Of a stretch of 32,203 nucleotides of DNA, positions 15,362 through 25,056 are shown piece after piece (position 1 is the first letter of the stretch; each line of letters opens with the position of its first letter). Position numbers and translations under genes: made by a program. Under the pieces are notes generated by a model. The model was not told the origin of the DNA. It was given only the letters and a program-made list of their open reading frames with translations, and did no database searches. The DNA is taken from positions 1 to 32,203 of the forward strand of contig NZ_JAOSHO010000019.1 of assembly GCF_025917275.1 (NCBI RefSeq). Direction: 5' to 3'. Source of the stretch: Pseudomonas agronomica. GTDB lineage: Bacteria > Pseudomonadota > Gammaproteobacteria > Pseudomonadales > Pseudomonadaceae.

Positions 15362-16456
15362 ATGAACAGAATCAGTCAGGCGGGCGCGTTGCTCTTGGCC
15401 CTGTGCCTGCCCGTCGCCGCGAGCGAATGCCTGGCCGGGACGGCTGCCGTGGACGTGCCGCTGAATACTCCCGCCATGCAGGTGTCGGGTGCGCAGAACG
15501 GCGTTTTGATCGACCTGGCGCGCGCCGGTACACGTCTCGTCGCCGTAGGTGAACGCGGCCTGGTGGTGTTTTCCGACGATAACGGAAAGAGCTGGCGCCA
15601 GGCTTCGGTGCCGGTGTCGGTCAGCCTGACGGCGGTGCAGTTTGTCGATGCGCAACAGGGCTGGGCGGTAGGCCACGCCGGCGTGGTGCTGGCGACGCGT
15701 GACGGCGGCGAGCATTGGACGCTGCAGCTCGACGGCGTGCGCGTGGCACAGTTGGAACTGGAGGCCGCCAAGGCCGAGCAGGCCACGGCAGCCAACCCGG
15801 ACGACGCCTTGACGCGGGTACAAAGTGCCGAGCGTCTGGTCGCCGATGGGGCGGACAAGCCCTTCCTGGCGCTCCAGTTCATCGACGCACAGCGTGGGTT
15901 GATCGTCGGGGCCTATGGCTTGGCGCTGCAGACCACCGATGGCGGCGCGACCTGGCATTCATTGATGGGGCGCATCGCCAACCCGAACGGCTTGCACTTG
16001 TACGCCATCAGTCGCCAGGGCCCGCGCTGGTTCCTGGCGGGTGAGCAGGGTTACCTGGCGCGCTCGGATGACGACGCGACGTCGTTCAGCCAGTTGGACA
16101 GCCCTTACGAAGGCAGTTTCTTCACCCTGCAAAGTCGTGCCGATGGCGCGCTGCTCGTCGCCGGCCTGAAGGGCAACGCCTTTGTTTCCAACGATGCCGG
16201 CGCAAGCTTCCAGCGCTTGTCCGTTCCCGTGCCGATTTCCTTCAACGACGCCACCCGCCTGGCCGACGGTCAGGTATTGCTGGTCAACCAGGCCGGCACG
16301 CTGTTTCGCAACGGCGGGGAGGTGCTGCTGCCATTTGGCAAGCCGTTGGGCAAGCCTGTTTCAAGTCTGATCGAGGCCGCCGATGGCAGCCTGGTCGTTG
16401 CCGGTTTCACCGGGCTGCAGCGTATTGCGCAGCCAGCCACTGCCGCTTCGGAGTGA
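15362..16456 (+). CDS. YCF48/BNR-type beta-propeller protein, exported
   Basis: A 364-residue protein with a signal peptide (about 1-26, ALLLALCLPVAASECLAG) and repeated blades of the type GERGLVVFSDDNGKSWRQ, WAVGHAGVVLATRDGGEHW, GAYGLALQTTDGGATWHS and GEQGYLARSDDDATSF. These are the bacterial YCF48-related (photosystem II stability factor HCF136-like) repeats. In Proteobacteria such genes usually stand directly before an MMPL/RND gene, as here with 4 bases between them. It is probably a periplasmic partner of that transporter. I chose the ATG at 15362, after CCGAGGTGGG, because it begins the signal peptide. Confidence 0.88.
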   Translation: MNRISQAGALLLALCLPVAASECLAGTAAVDVPLNTPAMQVSGAQNGVLIDLARAGTRLVAVGERGLVVFSDDNGKSWRQASVPVSVSLTAVQFVDAQQGWAVGHAGVVLATRDGGEHWTLQLDGVRVAQLELEAAKAEQATAANPDDALTRVQSAERLVADGADKPFLALQFIDAQRGLIVGAYGLALQTTDGGATWHSLMGRIANPNGLHLYAISRQGPRWFLAGEQGYLARSDDDATSFSQLDSPYEGSFFTLQSRADGALLVAGLKGNAFVSNDAGASFQRLSVPVPISFNDATRLADGQVLLVNQAGTLFRNGGEVLLPFGKPLGKPVSSLIEAADGSLVVAGFTGLQRIAQPATAASE

Positions 16457-16460
16457 GGTT

Positions 16461-18995
16461 ATGACGTCCCCTGGTAAGTTCCCCCAATCCCCTGCGAATG
16501 CGTTCGACGATTTCGATCCGCGTTCCGGCTCGGTGCTCGAACGGGCATTGTTCAATCATCGCCTGTGGGTGTTGCTGCTGTGCCTGGCGACCACGCTGGT
16601 GTTGGGTTGGCAGTCCAGCCGTGTCGAGCTCAATGCCAGTTTCGAAAAAATGATCCCCACCCATCATCCGTACATTGCCAACTACCTTGAGCACCAGCAG
16701 GAGTTGAGCGGGCTGGGCAACGCCTTGCGCATCGCCGTGGTGAACAAGCGGGGCGAGATCTATGACGCTGACTACCTCAACACGCTGCAGGCGTTGAGCG
16801 ACAAGATCTACCTGCTGCCCGGTGTCGATCGCGCCTACATGAAATCGTTGTGGACGCCCGCCACGCGCTGGGTCGCCGTGACCGAAGCAGGCCTGGAAGG
16901 CGGGCCGGTGATCCCGGATAACTACGACGGTGGTTCCGCCAGCTTGGCGGCCTTGCGGCGCAATGTGCAACTGTCCAACGAAATCGGCCAGTTGGTGGCA
17001 TTCGACCAGGCCTCGAGCATCATCCAGGTCCCGCTGTTGCAGCGCACCCCCGACGGCCGGCCCTTGGACTACACCCGGTTGTCGCAACAACTGGAATCGC
17101 TGCGCAGCCAATACCAGAGCGACAGCGTTGATATTCATATCACCGGTTTCGCCAAGAAAGTCGGTGACCTGATCGCCGGCCTGCGGCAGATCCTGATCTT
17201 CTTCGCCGTGGCGATCCTGATCACCACCGTCGTGCTCTATTGGTACACCCGCTGCATCCGCAGCACCTTGCTGGTGGTGTTCTGCTCGCTGGTGGCGGTG
17301 GTCTGGCAGCTTGGCCTGCTGCCGCTGTTGGATTATCAGCTGGACCCTTATTCGGTGCTGGTGCCGTTCCTGGTGTTTGCCATTGGCATGAGCCATGGCG
17401 CGCAGAAGATGAACGGGATCATGCAGGACATCGGCCGCGGCATGCACCGCGTGGTCGCCGCGCGTTTCACCTTTCGCCGCCTGTTTCTCGCCGGGCTCAC
17501 CGCGCTCCTCTGTGACGCGGTTGGTTTCGCGGTGCTGATGATCATCAAGATCCAGGTGATCCAGGACCTGGCGATGATCGCCAGCATCGGTGTCGCGGTA
17601 CTGATCTTCACCAATCTGATCCTGTTGCCGATATTGCTTTCCTATGTCGGGGTCAGCGGCCACGCGGCGCGGCTGAGCCTGAAAAGCGAGCACGCCGAGC
17701 AAGCCGGCCAACATCGCCATGGATTCTGGCGCTTCCTCGATCTGTTCACCCGGCGTCGCTGGGCGGCGTTGTGCATCGCCTTGAGCCTGGCGCTGGCGAC
17801 GCTCGGCTTCATTGTCAGCCTGCAGTTGAAAGTCGGTGATCTCGATGCGGGCGCACCCGAACTGCGCGCTGACTCGCGCTACAACCAGGATGATGCCTTC
17901 CTGACCCGGCATTACGGCGCAAGCAGCGACCTGTTCGCGGTGATGATCAAGACGCCGGCCAGCGCCTGTTCGCGCTATGACATCCTGAACAAGGTCGATG
18001 CCCTCGACTGGCAATTGCGCACCTTGCCGGGTGTCGACTCGACCAATTCCCTGGCACTGCTTAACCGCCGGATGCTGGTGGGCCTCAGCGAAGGCAACCC
18101 GAAGTGGTACGAGCTGCAGAACAACCAGGCGATGCTCAATATGATCACCGCCGGGGCGCCACGCGGGTTGTACAACGAAGACTGCAGCCTGCTGACGCTG
18201 TACGCCTACCTCTCCGATCACAAGGCGCAAACCCTGACCCGCCTGGTGGAGCATGTCGAACAGTTCGCGGCGGCGAACAATACCGATGACGTCCAGTTCC
18301 TGTTGGCTGCCGGCAACGCCGGAATCGAGGCCGCGACCAATATCGTGGTCAAGCAGGCCAATCGGGAAATGCTGTTCTGGGTCTACGGTGCCGTGATCCT
18401 GCTCTGCCTGATCACCTTCCGTTCCTGGCGCGCCACGGTGTGCGCGGTGATTCCGCTGATGCTCACCTCGATCCTCTGCGAAGCGCTGATGGTCTGGCTG
18501 GACATCGGCGTCAAGGTCGCGACCCTGCCGGTCATCGCCCTCGGCGTGGGCATCGGCGTCGACTACGCGCTGTACGTGATGAGCATCCTGCTCGGTCACA
18601 TGCGCCAGGGCACCAGCCTGTCGCAGGCGTATTACCGGGCACTGCTGTCCACCGGCAAGGTGGTGATGCTGACCGGTGTGACCCTGGCGATCGGCGTCGC
18701 CACCTGGATGTTTTCGCCGATCAAGTTCCAGGCCGACATGGGCGTGCTGCTGGCGTTCATGTTCGTCTGGAACATGGTCGGCGCCCTGGTCCTGTTGCCG
18801 GCCCTGGCGCACTTCCTGTTGCCGAGCGAACGGATCAGCCGGGAACAGACCTTGGCTGAACCCATCCCGCCGACCAGCTTGGCGCTCACGCCTGCCGTGG
18901 TCGAGGAGAGCGGTTGCCTGCAACAGGCCCTTTGTCCGCAAACCCCGGGACACGATCAACGCGCAACGCCCTGCGCCCAACCCATTGCGTCATGA
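16461..18995 (+). CDS. RND-superfamily (MMPL type) transporter
   Basis: An 844-residue inner-membrane protein with the duplicated RND layout. Each half has one membrane helix (first near residues 30-52, HRLWVLLLCLATTLVLGW), a large periplasmic loop, then a group of five helices. Family motifs include VPFLVFAIGMSHGAQKMNG in the first half and ALGVGIGVDYALYVMS in the second, with Asp residues for proton use. It belongs with the MMPL/HAE3-like pumps of hydrophobic molecules. The partner genes just before it argue for transport of a hydrophobic substrate or lipid across the envelope. Direction of transport is not visible in the sequence. Confidence 0.9.
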   Translation: MTSPGKFPQSPANAFDDFDPRSGSVLERALFNHRLWVLLLCLATTLVLGWQSSRVELNASFEKMIPTHHPYIANYLEHQQELSGLGNALRIAVVNKRGEIYDADYLNTLQALSDKIYLLPGVDRAYMKSLWTPATRWVAVTEAGLEGGPVIPDNYDGGSASLAALRRNVQLSNEIGQLVAFDQASSIIQVPLLQRTPDGRPLDYTRLSQQLESLRSQYQSDSVDIHITGFAKKVGDLIAGLRQILIFFAVAILITTVVLYWYTRCIRSTLLVVFCSLVAVVWQLGLLPLLDYQLDPYSVLVPFLVFAIGMSHGAQKMNGIMQDIGRGMHRVVAARFTFRRLFLAGLTALLCDAVGFAVLMIIKIQVIQDLAMIASIGVAVLIFTNLILLPILLSYVGVSGHAARLSLKSEHAEQAGQHRHGFWRFLDLFTRRRWAALCIALSLALATLGFIVSLQLKVGDLDAGAPELRADSRYNQDDAFLTRHYGASSDLFAVMIKTPASACSRYDILNKVDALDWQLRTLPGVDSTNSLALLNRRMLVGLSEGNPKWYELQNNQAMLNMITAGAPRGLYNEDCSLLTLYAYLSDHKAQTLTRLVEHVEQFAAANNTDDVQFLLAAGNAGIEAATNIVVKQANREMLFWVYGAVILLCLITFRSWRATVCAVIPLMLTSILCEALMVWLDIGVKVATLPVIALGVGIGVDYALYVMSILLGHMRQGTSLSQAYYRALLSTGKVVMLTGVTLAIGVATWMFSPIKFQADMGVLLAFMFVWNMVGALVLLPALAHFLLPSERISREQTLAEPIPPTSLALTPAVVEESGCLQQALCPQTPGHDQRATPCAQPIAS

Positions 18996-19015
18996 CAATA
19001 AGAAAGGACGTTCCC

Positions 19016-19132
19016 ATGCCTCGCATCTATCAGCTCCAGCAGCATCTCTGGCTAGCGCTTCGAACCGGTCTGGTCGCTTTCGGGGTGGCGTTCTGCGCGA
19101 CCCAACCGCCGGAGGTGCGTGATGAACGTTGA
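19016..19132 (+). CDS. Possible 38-residue small protein between RND and MFS genes
   Basis: A short frame with its own good ribosome site (AAGAAAGGA) ahead of the ATG, starting 20 bases after the RND stop and overlapping the MFS start by 11 bases. The product has a basic N-terminus, a short hydrophobic middle (LWLALRTGLVAFGVAFCA) and a polar tail, so it could cross or touch the membrane. It may be a small partner of a transporter, or only a leader whose translation opens the MFS ribosome site GGAGGT inside it. No family recognised. Confidence 0.45.
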   Translation: MPRIYQLQQHLWLALRTGLVAFGVAFCATQPPEVRDER

Positions 19133-20324
19133 ACGCCAGGCGCGGCTGCCGCAGTCCTTGTTGCTGTTGCTCGGCAGCTGCCTGCCGGTCCTCGGCGCGG
19201 TGCTGCTGGCGCCCGTCCTGCCGCGCATGCAGGAACACTTCGCCGACACCCCGGGCGTCGCGGTGCTGGTTCCCATCGCCCTGACGCTACCGGCGCTGAT
19301 GATTGCCCTGTTGGCACCTTTCGCCGGGATCATTGCCGACCGACTCGGACGCAAGCCGTTGCTGATCGGCGCGATGTGCCTCTACACCGTCTGTGGGGTG
19401 CTGCCGCTCTGGCTGGATTCGTTGCAAGCGATCGTCGTCAGCCGCGCCGGCATCGGTCTGGCCGAGGCGGCGATCATGACGTGTTGCACCACGATGATGG
19501 GCGACTACTACAGCGGCGCGCGGCGTGAACGCATGTTCGCCCTGCAAATGGTCGCGACCTCGTTGTCGGCGGCGATTTTCATTGCCATCGGCGGCGTGCT
19601 GGGCGAGCACGGCTGGCGCACACCGTTTGCGCTGTATGGGTTGGGGTTGGTGCTGCTGCCGCTGATGGCGTGGTTGCTGTGGGAGCCGCATGGGCGTGAC
19701 GTCGCGGCGAAAAAGGCCGCAGGCACGGCGTTTCCCTGGCGCGCCTTGGCACCGCTGTATGGCCTGGCATTCCTCGCCGGATTGAGCCTGTTCATCGTGC
19801 CCGTACAAGTCGGTTATCTGCTCAACCTGCTGCATGTCGAAGGGTCGCAGCAGATCGGCTTGACCATGGGCGCCAGCCAGCTCGGCGTATTGGTCGGCGC
19901 GCTGAGTTTCCGCCTGTTCAGTGGCGTGCCGGCGTACCGGCAGATGCTAATGGCCTTCGTCGCCGCTGGCATCGGCGGTGGGTTGCTGGCGGTGGCCGAC
20001 AGCCATGGATGGGTGGTGATCGCCGTACTGATCAATGGCCTGGGTATCGGCCTGATGATGCCGACCCTGCTCACCTGGATCATGGCCCAGGTCGACTTCC
20101 AGCAGCGCGGCCGCGCCGCCGGTGGTTTCACCTCGATGTTCTTCGCCGGGGAGTTCGTCAGCCCGCTGGTGGTGCTGGCGATTACCGGCGGGGTGACCAG
20201 CGCCTTGCCCGCCGCGTTGGGCATCGTTGCCGGCGTTCAACTCCTGGTGGCCGTGGCCTGTATTCGGTTGCGTGGCGGCGAGTCGGTTTTTCCCGCTGCG
20301 GTTGCGGCGAAGCCTGATCGCTGA
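19122..20324 (+). CDS. MFS transporter
   Basis: A 400-residue carrier with about twelve membrane helices. Between helices 2 and 3 is the major facilitator motif GIIADRLGRKPLL. The first helix begins at about residue 12 (LLLLLGSCLPVLGAVLLAPVL). The ATG at 19122 follows GGAGGT by 5 bases. It lies between the RND system and the Rieske oxygenases on one transcript, so it probably imports the aromatic substrate or a breakdown intermediate, or exports an intermediate. The exact substrate is not predictable. Confidence 0.9.
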   Translation: MNVERQARLPQSLLLLLGSCLPVLGAVLLAPVLPRMQEHFADTPGVAVLVPIALTLPALMIALLAPFAGIIADRLGRKPLLIGAMCLYTVCGVLPLWLDSLQAIVVSRAGIGLAEAAIMTCCTTMMGDYYSGARRERMFALQMVATSLSAAIFIAIGGVLGEHGWRTPFALYGLGLVLLPLMAWLLWEPHGRDVAAKKAAGTAFPWRALAPLYGLAFLAGLSLFIVPVQVGYLLNLLHVEGSQQIGLTMGASQLGVLVGALSFRLFSGVPAYRQMLMAFVAAGIGGGLLAVADSHGWVVIAVLINGLGIGLMMPTLLTWIMAQVDFQQRGRAAGGFTSMFFAGEFVSPLVVLAITGGVTSALPAALGIVAGVQLLVAVACIRLRGGESVFPAAVAAKPDR

Positions 20325-20363
20325 TTCCACATTCCAAGAAAACAAGAACAAGAGGAGAACGAT

Positions 20364-21437
20364 ATGAGCTATTTGCTCAACACCTGGTACATCGCTGGGT
20401 GGGCGGACGAGTTGGCGCCAGGGGCGATGCTGGGCAGGACCATCGTCGAACAACCCATGGTCTTCTTTCGCGACAGCCGGGGCGCGATCCAGGCGCTCGC
20501 CGATCGTTGCCCACACCGTTTTGCCCCGCTGCACATGGGCACGATTGTCGACGACAGCATCCAGTGCCCATATCACGGCTTGCGTTTCGATGGCAGTGGC
20601 CAATGCACGCACAACCCCCATGGCGAGGGAAACATCCCCAAGGCGGCCTGTGTCCGCGGGTTCGCAGTCGTTGAGCGCCACGGGGCGATCTGGGTCTGGC
20701 CGGGCGAGCGTCACCTGGCCAGCGATGCGCTGATCCCTGACTTTTCCTTCTTCGAGCAGGCGCCCAACCATGCCAAGGGACACGGGTACCTGCCCACACG
20801 CGCGCATTACGAACTGCTTTCCGACAACATCATGGACCTGAGCCACGTTGATTTCCTGCACCCCGATACGCTCGGTGGCGGAGCGTTGTCACGCACCCGC
20901 GCCACCGTCGAGGAACTGGTCAATGATCGCGTGCGCATCAATTGGTGGGCCGCCGATGATGTTCCTCCGCCGGCGTTCGGCGCTCACCTTGAAGATCCGA
21001 GCCGGGCAGACGTCTGGGCCGAGGTCATCTGGCACGCGCCGGGCCTGATGCTGCTGGGCAGTGGCGCCACCGCGCCAGGGCGCCCCAGGGAAGAGGGGCC
21101 GGTGACATGGAACCTGCACCTGATGACCCCGCAGGACGCGACGAATACCCATTATTTCTTCGCCAACACCCGAAGTTTCGAGCAGGACAACGCCCAGTTG
21201 AATGCCTTCGTCCAGGACATGTTGATCGGTATTTTCGCCGGTGAAGACAAACCCATGGTCGAGGCCCAGCAGCGTCAGATTGGCGAGGTTGACTTGCTGG
21301 GCCTCAACCCGGTGTTACTGCCCGTCGATGCCGGGGCCGTGCGCTGCCGGCGGGTGCTGCGTCGATTGATTGAAACCGAGCGCGCGGCGACACAAGCCAA
21401 CCCGTCATCAAGCTTTGGCAAAGAGGTGTTGCGATGA
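20364..21437 (+). CDS. Rieske non-heme iron oxygenase, VanA-type (first of a tandem pair)
   Basis: A 357-residue oxygenase. The Rieske ligands are Cys49, His51 (RCPHRFAPL) and Cys68, His71 (CPYHGLRF). The mononuclear iron region is [13 protein letters not shown], with Asp158 as likely bridge and His161 and His166 as ligands. Length and motifs fit the VanA/DdmC group that removes O-methyl groups or hydroxylates aromatic rings, with no beta subunit. Electrons should come from the reductase two genes on. The start has AGAGGAG at good distance. Its TGA overlaps the next ATG (ATGA). It is clearly a paralogue of the next gene. Confidence 0.93.
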   Translation: MSYLLNTWYIAGWADELAPGAMLGRTIVEQPMVFFRDSRGAIQALADRCPHRFAPLHMGTIVDDSIQCPYHGLRFDGSGQCTHNPHGEGNIPKAACVRGFAVVERHGAIWVWPGERHLASDALIPDFSFFEQAPNHAKGHGYLPTRAHYELLSDNIMDLSHVDFLHPDTLGGGALSRTRATVEELVNDRVRINWWAADDVPPPAFGAHLEDPSRADVWAEVIWHAPGLMLLGSGATAPGRPREEGPVTWNLHLMTPQDATNTHYFFANTRSFEQDNAQLNAFVQDMLIGIFAGEDKPMVEAQQRQIGEVDLLGLNPVLLPVDAGAVRCRRVLRRLIETERAATQANPSSSFGKEVLR

Positions 21438-22477
21438 GCTTCCTACGCAACGTCTGGTACGCGGCCGCCTGGGGAACCGAGGTCAACGCCGGAGAGCTGT
21501 TCCAACGAACCCTGCTCAACGAACCCGTGGTGTTTTTTCGCGATACCCAGGGCACCGCCCAGGCCATTGCCGATCGCTGCCCCCACCGTTTCGCGCCCCT
21601 GGGCATGGGAACGCTTAAAGGCGATTCGGTGCGTTGCCCGTACCACGGCCTGGAATTCGATGGCAGCGGCACCTGCATGCATAACCCCCACGGCGATGGC
21701 GCCATTCCCAAGGCGGCGAAGGTCAAGGCTTACCCTCTGATTGAGCGCCACAGCCTGTTGTGGATCTGGATGGGCGATGCAGGTCTGGCCGACGCGACGC
21801 TGATTCCGGATTTCAGTTGCATGGACGAAGACCTTTGGTATGTCGGCAAACGTTATTTGCACGCGCGAGCCAACTACGTGCTGGAAACCGACAACATCAT
21901 GGACCTGAGTCATATCGAGTTCCTGCACCCGTCAACGTTGGGTGGTGATGGCGTCAAGAGCGCGTTGACCAGCGTACAGGAGGAGGGCAACACCGTTTGG
22001 TCCAACCGCCAGACCGTTGCGGAAATCATGCCGGAATTTCTCTACACCGCCTGGAACATTCCCCAAGGCACGCCGGTGGACCGTTGGATCGATGTGCGTT
22101 GGGATGCCCCGGCGAACATGTTGCTGTTTTCCGGCGCCGTGGCGACAGGGCTACCGAGGGATCAAGGCATTTCCACGCCGATTCCGCACCTGTTCACCCC
22201 GCAGACCGAGACGACCACTCACTACTGGTTCTCAGTCTGTTTTCCCAAGGCAATGGGCGAATTCGCCGAGAGATTCGCTGATGAGCAAGCGGCTGCTATC
22301 AACCGGCCTTTTGCCGACGAAGACTTGCCGATGCTGGAGGCGCAGCAGCGCATGATGGGCGATGCATCGTTCTGGGACTTGAAGCCCGTCCTGCTGATCG
22401 GTGATGCAGGCGCCATCCGCGCGCGGCGTGTACTCGATCGCATGATTGCTGCCGAGCAGCCTGCGGGTGCCAAGTGA
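21434..22477 (+). CDS. Rieske non-heme iron oxygenase, VanA-type (second of a tandem pair)
   Basis: A 347-residue oxygenase that aligns almost without gaps to the one before it in the Rieske half. It opens MSFLRNVWY against MSYLLNTWY and has ligands at the same positions (Cys49, His51, Cys68, His71). The iron site is [13 protein letters not shown]. The C-terminal substrate-pocket halves differ more (for example [17 protein letters not shown] here), which suggests another substrate or position. It ends TGATG into the reductase gene. The pair most likely arose by duplication and now performs two oxidations, for instance two O-demethylations, in one pathway. Confidence 0.93.
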   Translation: MSFLRNVWYAAAWGTEVNAGELFQRTLLNEPVVFFRDTQGTAQAIADRCPHRFAPLGMGTLKGDSVRCPYHGLEFDGSGTCMHNPHGDGAIPKAAKVKAYPLIERHSLLWIWMGDAGLADATLIPDFSCMDEDLWYVGKRYLHARANYVLETDNIMDLSHIEFLHPSTLGGDGVKSALTSVQEEGNTVWSNRQTVAEIMPEFLYTAWNIPQGTPVDRWIDVRWDAPANMLLFSGAVATGLPRDQGISTPIPHLFTPQTETTTHYWFSVCFPKAMGEFAERFADEQAAAINRPFADEDLPMLEAQQRMMGDASFWDLKPVLLIGDAGAIRARRVLDRMIAAEQPAGAK

Positions 22478-23430
22478 TGATTGAAGTCATCGTCACTCGC
22501 AAGCGTCGCGAAGCCGAAGGCATCTACAGCTTCGAACTGGCTCCAGCCGAAGATGCCGTGCTGCCTGCCTTCAGCGCCGGCTCGCATATCGACGTACACC
22601 TGCCCAATGGCCTGGTGCGCCAGTACTCGCTGTGCAATCACCCGGAAGAACGCCATCGCTATCTGCTGGGCGTGTTGCTCGATCCCGCGTCGCGCGGCGC
22701 TTCCCAGGCCATGCACGGGCAAGTGCAAGAAGGCACTCGGCTGCGCATCAGCGAGCCGCGCAACCTGTTCCCGCTGGAACATGGGGCGGGCTACAGCGTG
22801 TTGTTCGCGGGGGGTATCGGCATCACGCCGATCCTTTGCATGGCCGAGCGTCTGGCGCGGATCGGCGCGCCTTTCGAATTGCACTACTGCGGTCGCTCGG
22901 CCGGGCGCATGGCCTTCATCGAGTACCTCAGCCAGTCGGCGTTCGCCGATTGCGTGCAGGTCCATGTGGACGACGGCGCCGATGCCCAACGCCTCGACAG
23001 CGCTCGAATCCTGTCCACGCCGGCCAATGATCGCCACCTGTATGTCTGTGGCCCGAATGGCTTCATGGAGCATGTGCTCGGCGCCGCTCGCGCGCAGGGT
23101 TGGGCCGAGGCGCAACTTCACCGCGAGTACTTTACGGCCGCCGCTGCGCCAGCCAGCGAGGCGGGCGGCTTCGAGGTGCAACTGGCCAGCACCGGGCAAT
23201 GTTTCCAGGTGCCTGCCGCGCTGAGCGTGGCCCAGGTGCTGCTGGAGGCCGGCATCGATATCCCGTTGTCCTGCGAGCAGGGCATCTGTGGCACCTGCCT
23301 GACACGGGTGCTGGAAGGCGAACCTGAGCATCGCGACCTGTTCCTGACCGATGCCGAGCGAGCGCGCAACGACCAGTTCACGCCTTGCTGTTCGCGCGCC
23401 AGGAGCGCGCGGCTAGTGCTCGATCTCTAA
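22477..23430 (+). CDS. Oxygenase reductase, VanB-type (flavin, NAD and plant-type [2Fe-2S])
   Basis: A 317-residue reductase with three parts. A flavin-binding barrel has [11 protein letters not shown] near residue 48. An NAD-binding domain has [16 protein letters not shown]-terminal plant-type ferredoxin has Cys266, Cys271, Cys274 and Cys304 (CEQGICGTC ... TPCC). This is the class IA phthalate dioxygenase reductase layout. The ATG at 22477 shares its A with the upstream TGA. An in-frame GTG at 22474 would add one residue. It should feed electrons from NADH to both Rieske oxygenases, being the only such reductase in the window. Confidence 0.93.
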   Translation: MIEVIVTRKRREAEGIYSFELAPAEDAVLPAFSAGSHIDVHLPNGLVRQYSLCNHPEERHRYLLGVLLDPASRGASQAMHGQVQEGTRLRISEPRNLFPLEHGAGYSVLFAGGIGITPILCMAERLARIGAPFELHYCGRSAGRMAFIEYLSQSAFADCVQVHVDDGADAQRLDSARILSTPANDRHLYVCGPNGFMEHVLGAARAQGWAEAQLHREYFTAAAAPASEAGGFEVQLASTGQCFQVPAALSVAQVLLEAGIDIPLSCEQGICGTCLTRVLEGEPEHRDLFLTDAERARNDQFTPCCSRARSARLVLDL

Positions 23431-23494
23431 GGTTTTCCCATGAATCCATCTTTTTCCGCTGGCACGTTCCACCAACAGATTTGAGGACTTGAAC

Positions 23495-24067
23495 ATGCAA
23501 CAGCTTCCTGGTTTCAAACGCGTGGTCACCGGGCACGATGCCCAGGGGCGGGCGGTGGTCGCGCTCAGCGGACCGACGCCGAACAGCTTCCCGCTCAAGG
23601 CCGTGCCCGGCACGGTCTTTCACGAGATCTGGAACAGCGGCGCCAGCCCGGCCGTGCTGGATAACGGCGACGACCCCACCCGCAAGCCGCTTCAATTGAG
23701 CCCGGCGCCGCTGGGCAGCGTCATCCGCGTGGTGGATATCCCGCCCGACAGCGTGCAGAACCAGGTCAGTGCCGAGGAGGCCGCGGCGGCCTTCGCCGAA
23801 ATTGGCCAGGCCCATGCCGGGACGGGGCAGGCGGATTCCAGGCACAAGCTGATGCACCGCACCGAAACGCTGGATTACGGCGTGGTGACGGAGGGCGAGG
23901 TCTGGCTGGTCCTCGATGGCGAAGAGGTGCACCTCAAGCGCGGTGACATCGTCGTGCAGCGCGGCACCAATCACGCCTGGAGCAATCGCACCGAGCAGTT
24001 GGCACGCATGCTCTTCGTGCTGCTCGACGGTCGCTTTGCCCCCGAGCTGCAAGGAGAACAGGCATGA
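23495..24067 (+). CDS. Cupin-domain protein
   Basis: A 190-residue protein with one C-terminal cupin barrel. Possible metal ligands lie in MHRTETLDYGVVTEGEVWLVLDG (His, Glu) and GTNHAWSN (His). The N-terminal 100 residues are a conserved extra part (FHEIWNSGASPAV, SVIRVVDIPPDS). Such proteins recur in aromatic catabolic operons, but few have a known reaction. The layout is not that of gentisate dioxygenase, which is longer and has two cupins. The ATG at 23495 lies 7 bases after GAGGA. A TTG at 23489 is less likely. The 64-base gap before it is the only sizeable gap between the oxygenase genes and the LysR gene that ends the operon. Possible roles are isomerase, dioxygenase or decyclase. Confidence 0.82.
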   Translation: MQQLPGFKRVVTGHDAQGRAVVALSGPTPNSFPLKAVPGTVFHEIWNSGASPAVLDNGDDPTRKPLQLSPAPLGSVIRVVDIPPDSVQNQVSAEEAAAAFAEIGQAHAGTGQADSRHKLMHRTETLDYGVVTEGEVWLVLDGEEVHLKRGDIVVQRGTNHAWSNRTEQLARMLFVLLDGRFAPELQGEQA

Positions 24068-25056
24068 AGCTCAGTACTCTCAAGGATCACAGCCGCGACG
24101 GTCGCCTGCTGGTGGTATCGCGCGACCTGGCCTGGGCGGTGGAGGCCAGTGACATCGCCGGGACCCTGCAGCAGGCCATCGAGTATTGGCCGAGCGTCGA
24201 AGCCGCTTTGCGCGCTCGCTATGACGCCCTGAACGAAGGCGCGCTGGTCGGGGCCTTCGCCTTTGATCCGCAACAAGCCGCCGCACCCTTGCCGCGTGCC
24301 TGGCAGTGGCTGGATGCCTCATCGTTTCTCAGCCATGGCGAACGGATGCAGAAAGCGTTTTCGCTGGATCCCATCGAAGGTGTCGAACACACGCCGCTGA
24401 TGTACCAGGGCTGTGGCGACGATTTTCTCGGCGCTCGCGATGACATCGTGCTGCCCAGTGAAACCCATGGCATCGACTTCGAAGGTGAATTCGCCGTGGT
24501 GGTCGATGAGGTGCCCATGGGCTGTTCGGCGCAAGACGCCCTCGGCCATATCCGCCTCATCGTGCAACTCAACGACGTCAGCCTGCGCGCACTTGCACCC
24601 CGGGAGATGAAGACCGGCTTCGGCTTTATCCAGGCCAAATCCTCATCAAGTTTTGCCCCGGTGGCAATCACCCCCGACGAGCTGGGCGATGCCTGGCGCG
24701 ATGGGCGCGTGCACTTGCCGCTGAAGGTCGAGTGGAATGGCCAGTGGTTCGGGCATGCCCACGGTGGCGCGATGCATTTCGGCTTCCATCAGTTGATCGC
24801 CCATGCAGCGCTGACCCGGCGTCTCAGGGCCGGCTGCGTGATCGGTTCCGGCACGGTTTCCAATGCCGACCCTAGCGTTGGCGCGGCTTGCATCGCTGAA
24901 CGTCGTGCCGTCGAGATGATTGAACAGGGCGCGCCCAAAACGTCCTTCATGCGCTTTGGCGACCGGGTGCGCATGGACGTCATCGATGCGCAAGGGCAGT
25001 CGGTCTTTGGCGCGATAGACCAGCGTGTCGTCCGTGGAGACCGACCATGCGCGTGA
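24064..25056 (+). CDS. Fumarylacetoacetate hydrolase (FAA) family protein
   Basis: A 330-residue FAA-family enzyme. An N-terminal domain (to about residue 75) precedes the catalytic fold. The metal site is in DFEGEFAVVVDE (Glu140, Glu142) and QLNDVSLR (Asp171). MKTGFGFIQAKSSSSFAPVAITPDEL and GSGTVSN are further family marks. It hydrolyses or decarboxylates a beta-diketo or oxo-enoic acid from ring cleavage, giving central metabolites. It overlaps the cupin gene by ATGA and the next gene by 10 bases. Its length fits the fumarylacetoacetase-like rather than the short hydratase type. Confidence 0.9.
   Translation: MKLSTLKDHSRDGRLLVVSRDLAWAVEASDIAGTLQQAIEYWPSVEAALRARYDALNEGALVGAFAFDPQQAAAPLPRAWQWLDASSFLSHGERMQKAFSLDPIEGVEHTPLMYQGCGDDFLGARDDIVLPSETHGIDFEGEFAVVVDEVPMGCSAQDALGHIRLIVQLNDVSLRALAPREMKTGFGFIQAKSSSSFAPVAITPDELGDAWRDGRVHLPLKVEWNGQWFGHAHGGAMHFGFHQLIAHAALTRRLRAGCVIGSGTVSNADPSVGAACIAERRAVEMIEQGAPKTSFMRFGDRVRMDVIDAQGQSVFGAIDQRVVRGDRPCA

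Noticed and set aside
16407-18980. Very long antisense open frame opposite the RND gene
   Set aside because: It is a GC-rich shadow frame, rich in His, Gln and Arg, with no domain. The plus-strand RND protein is unmistakable.
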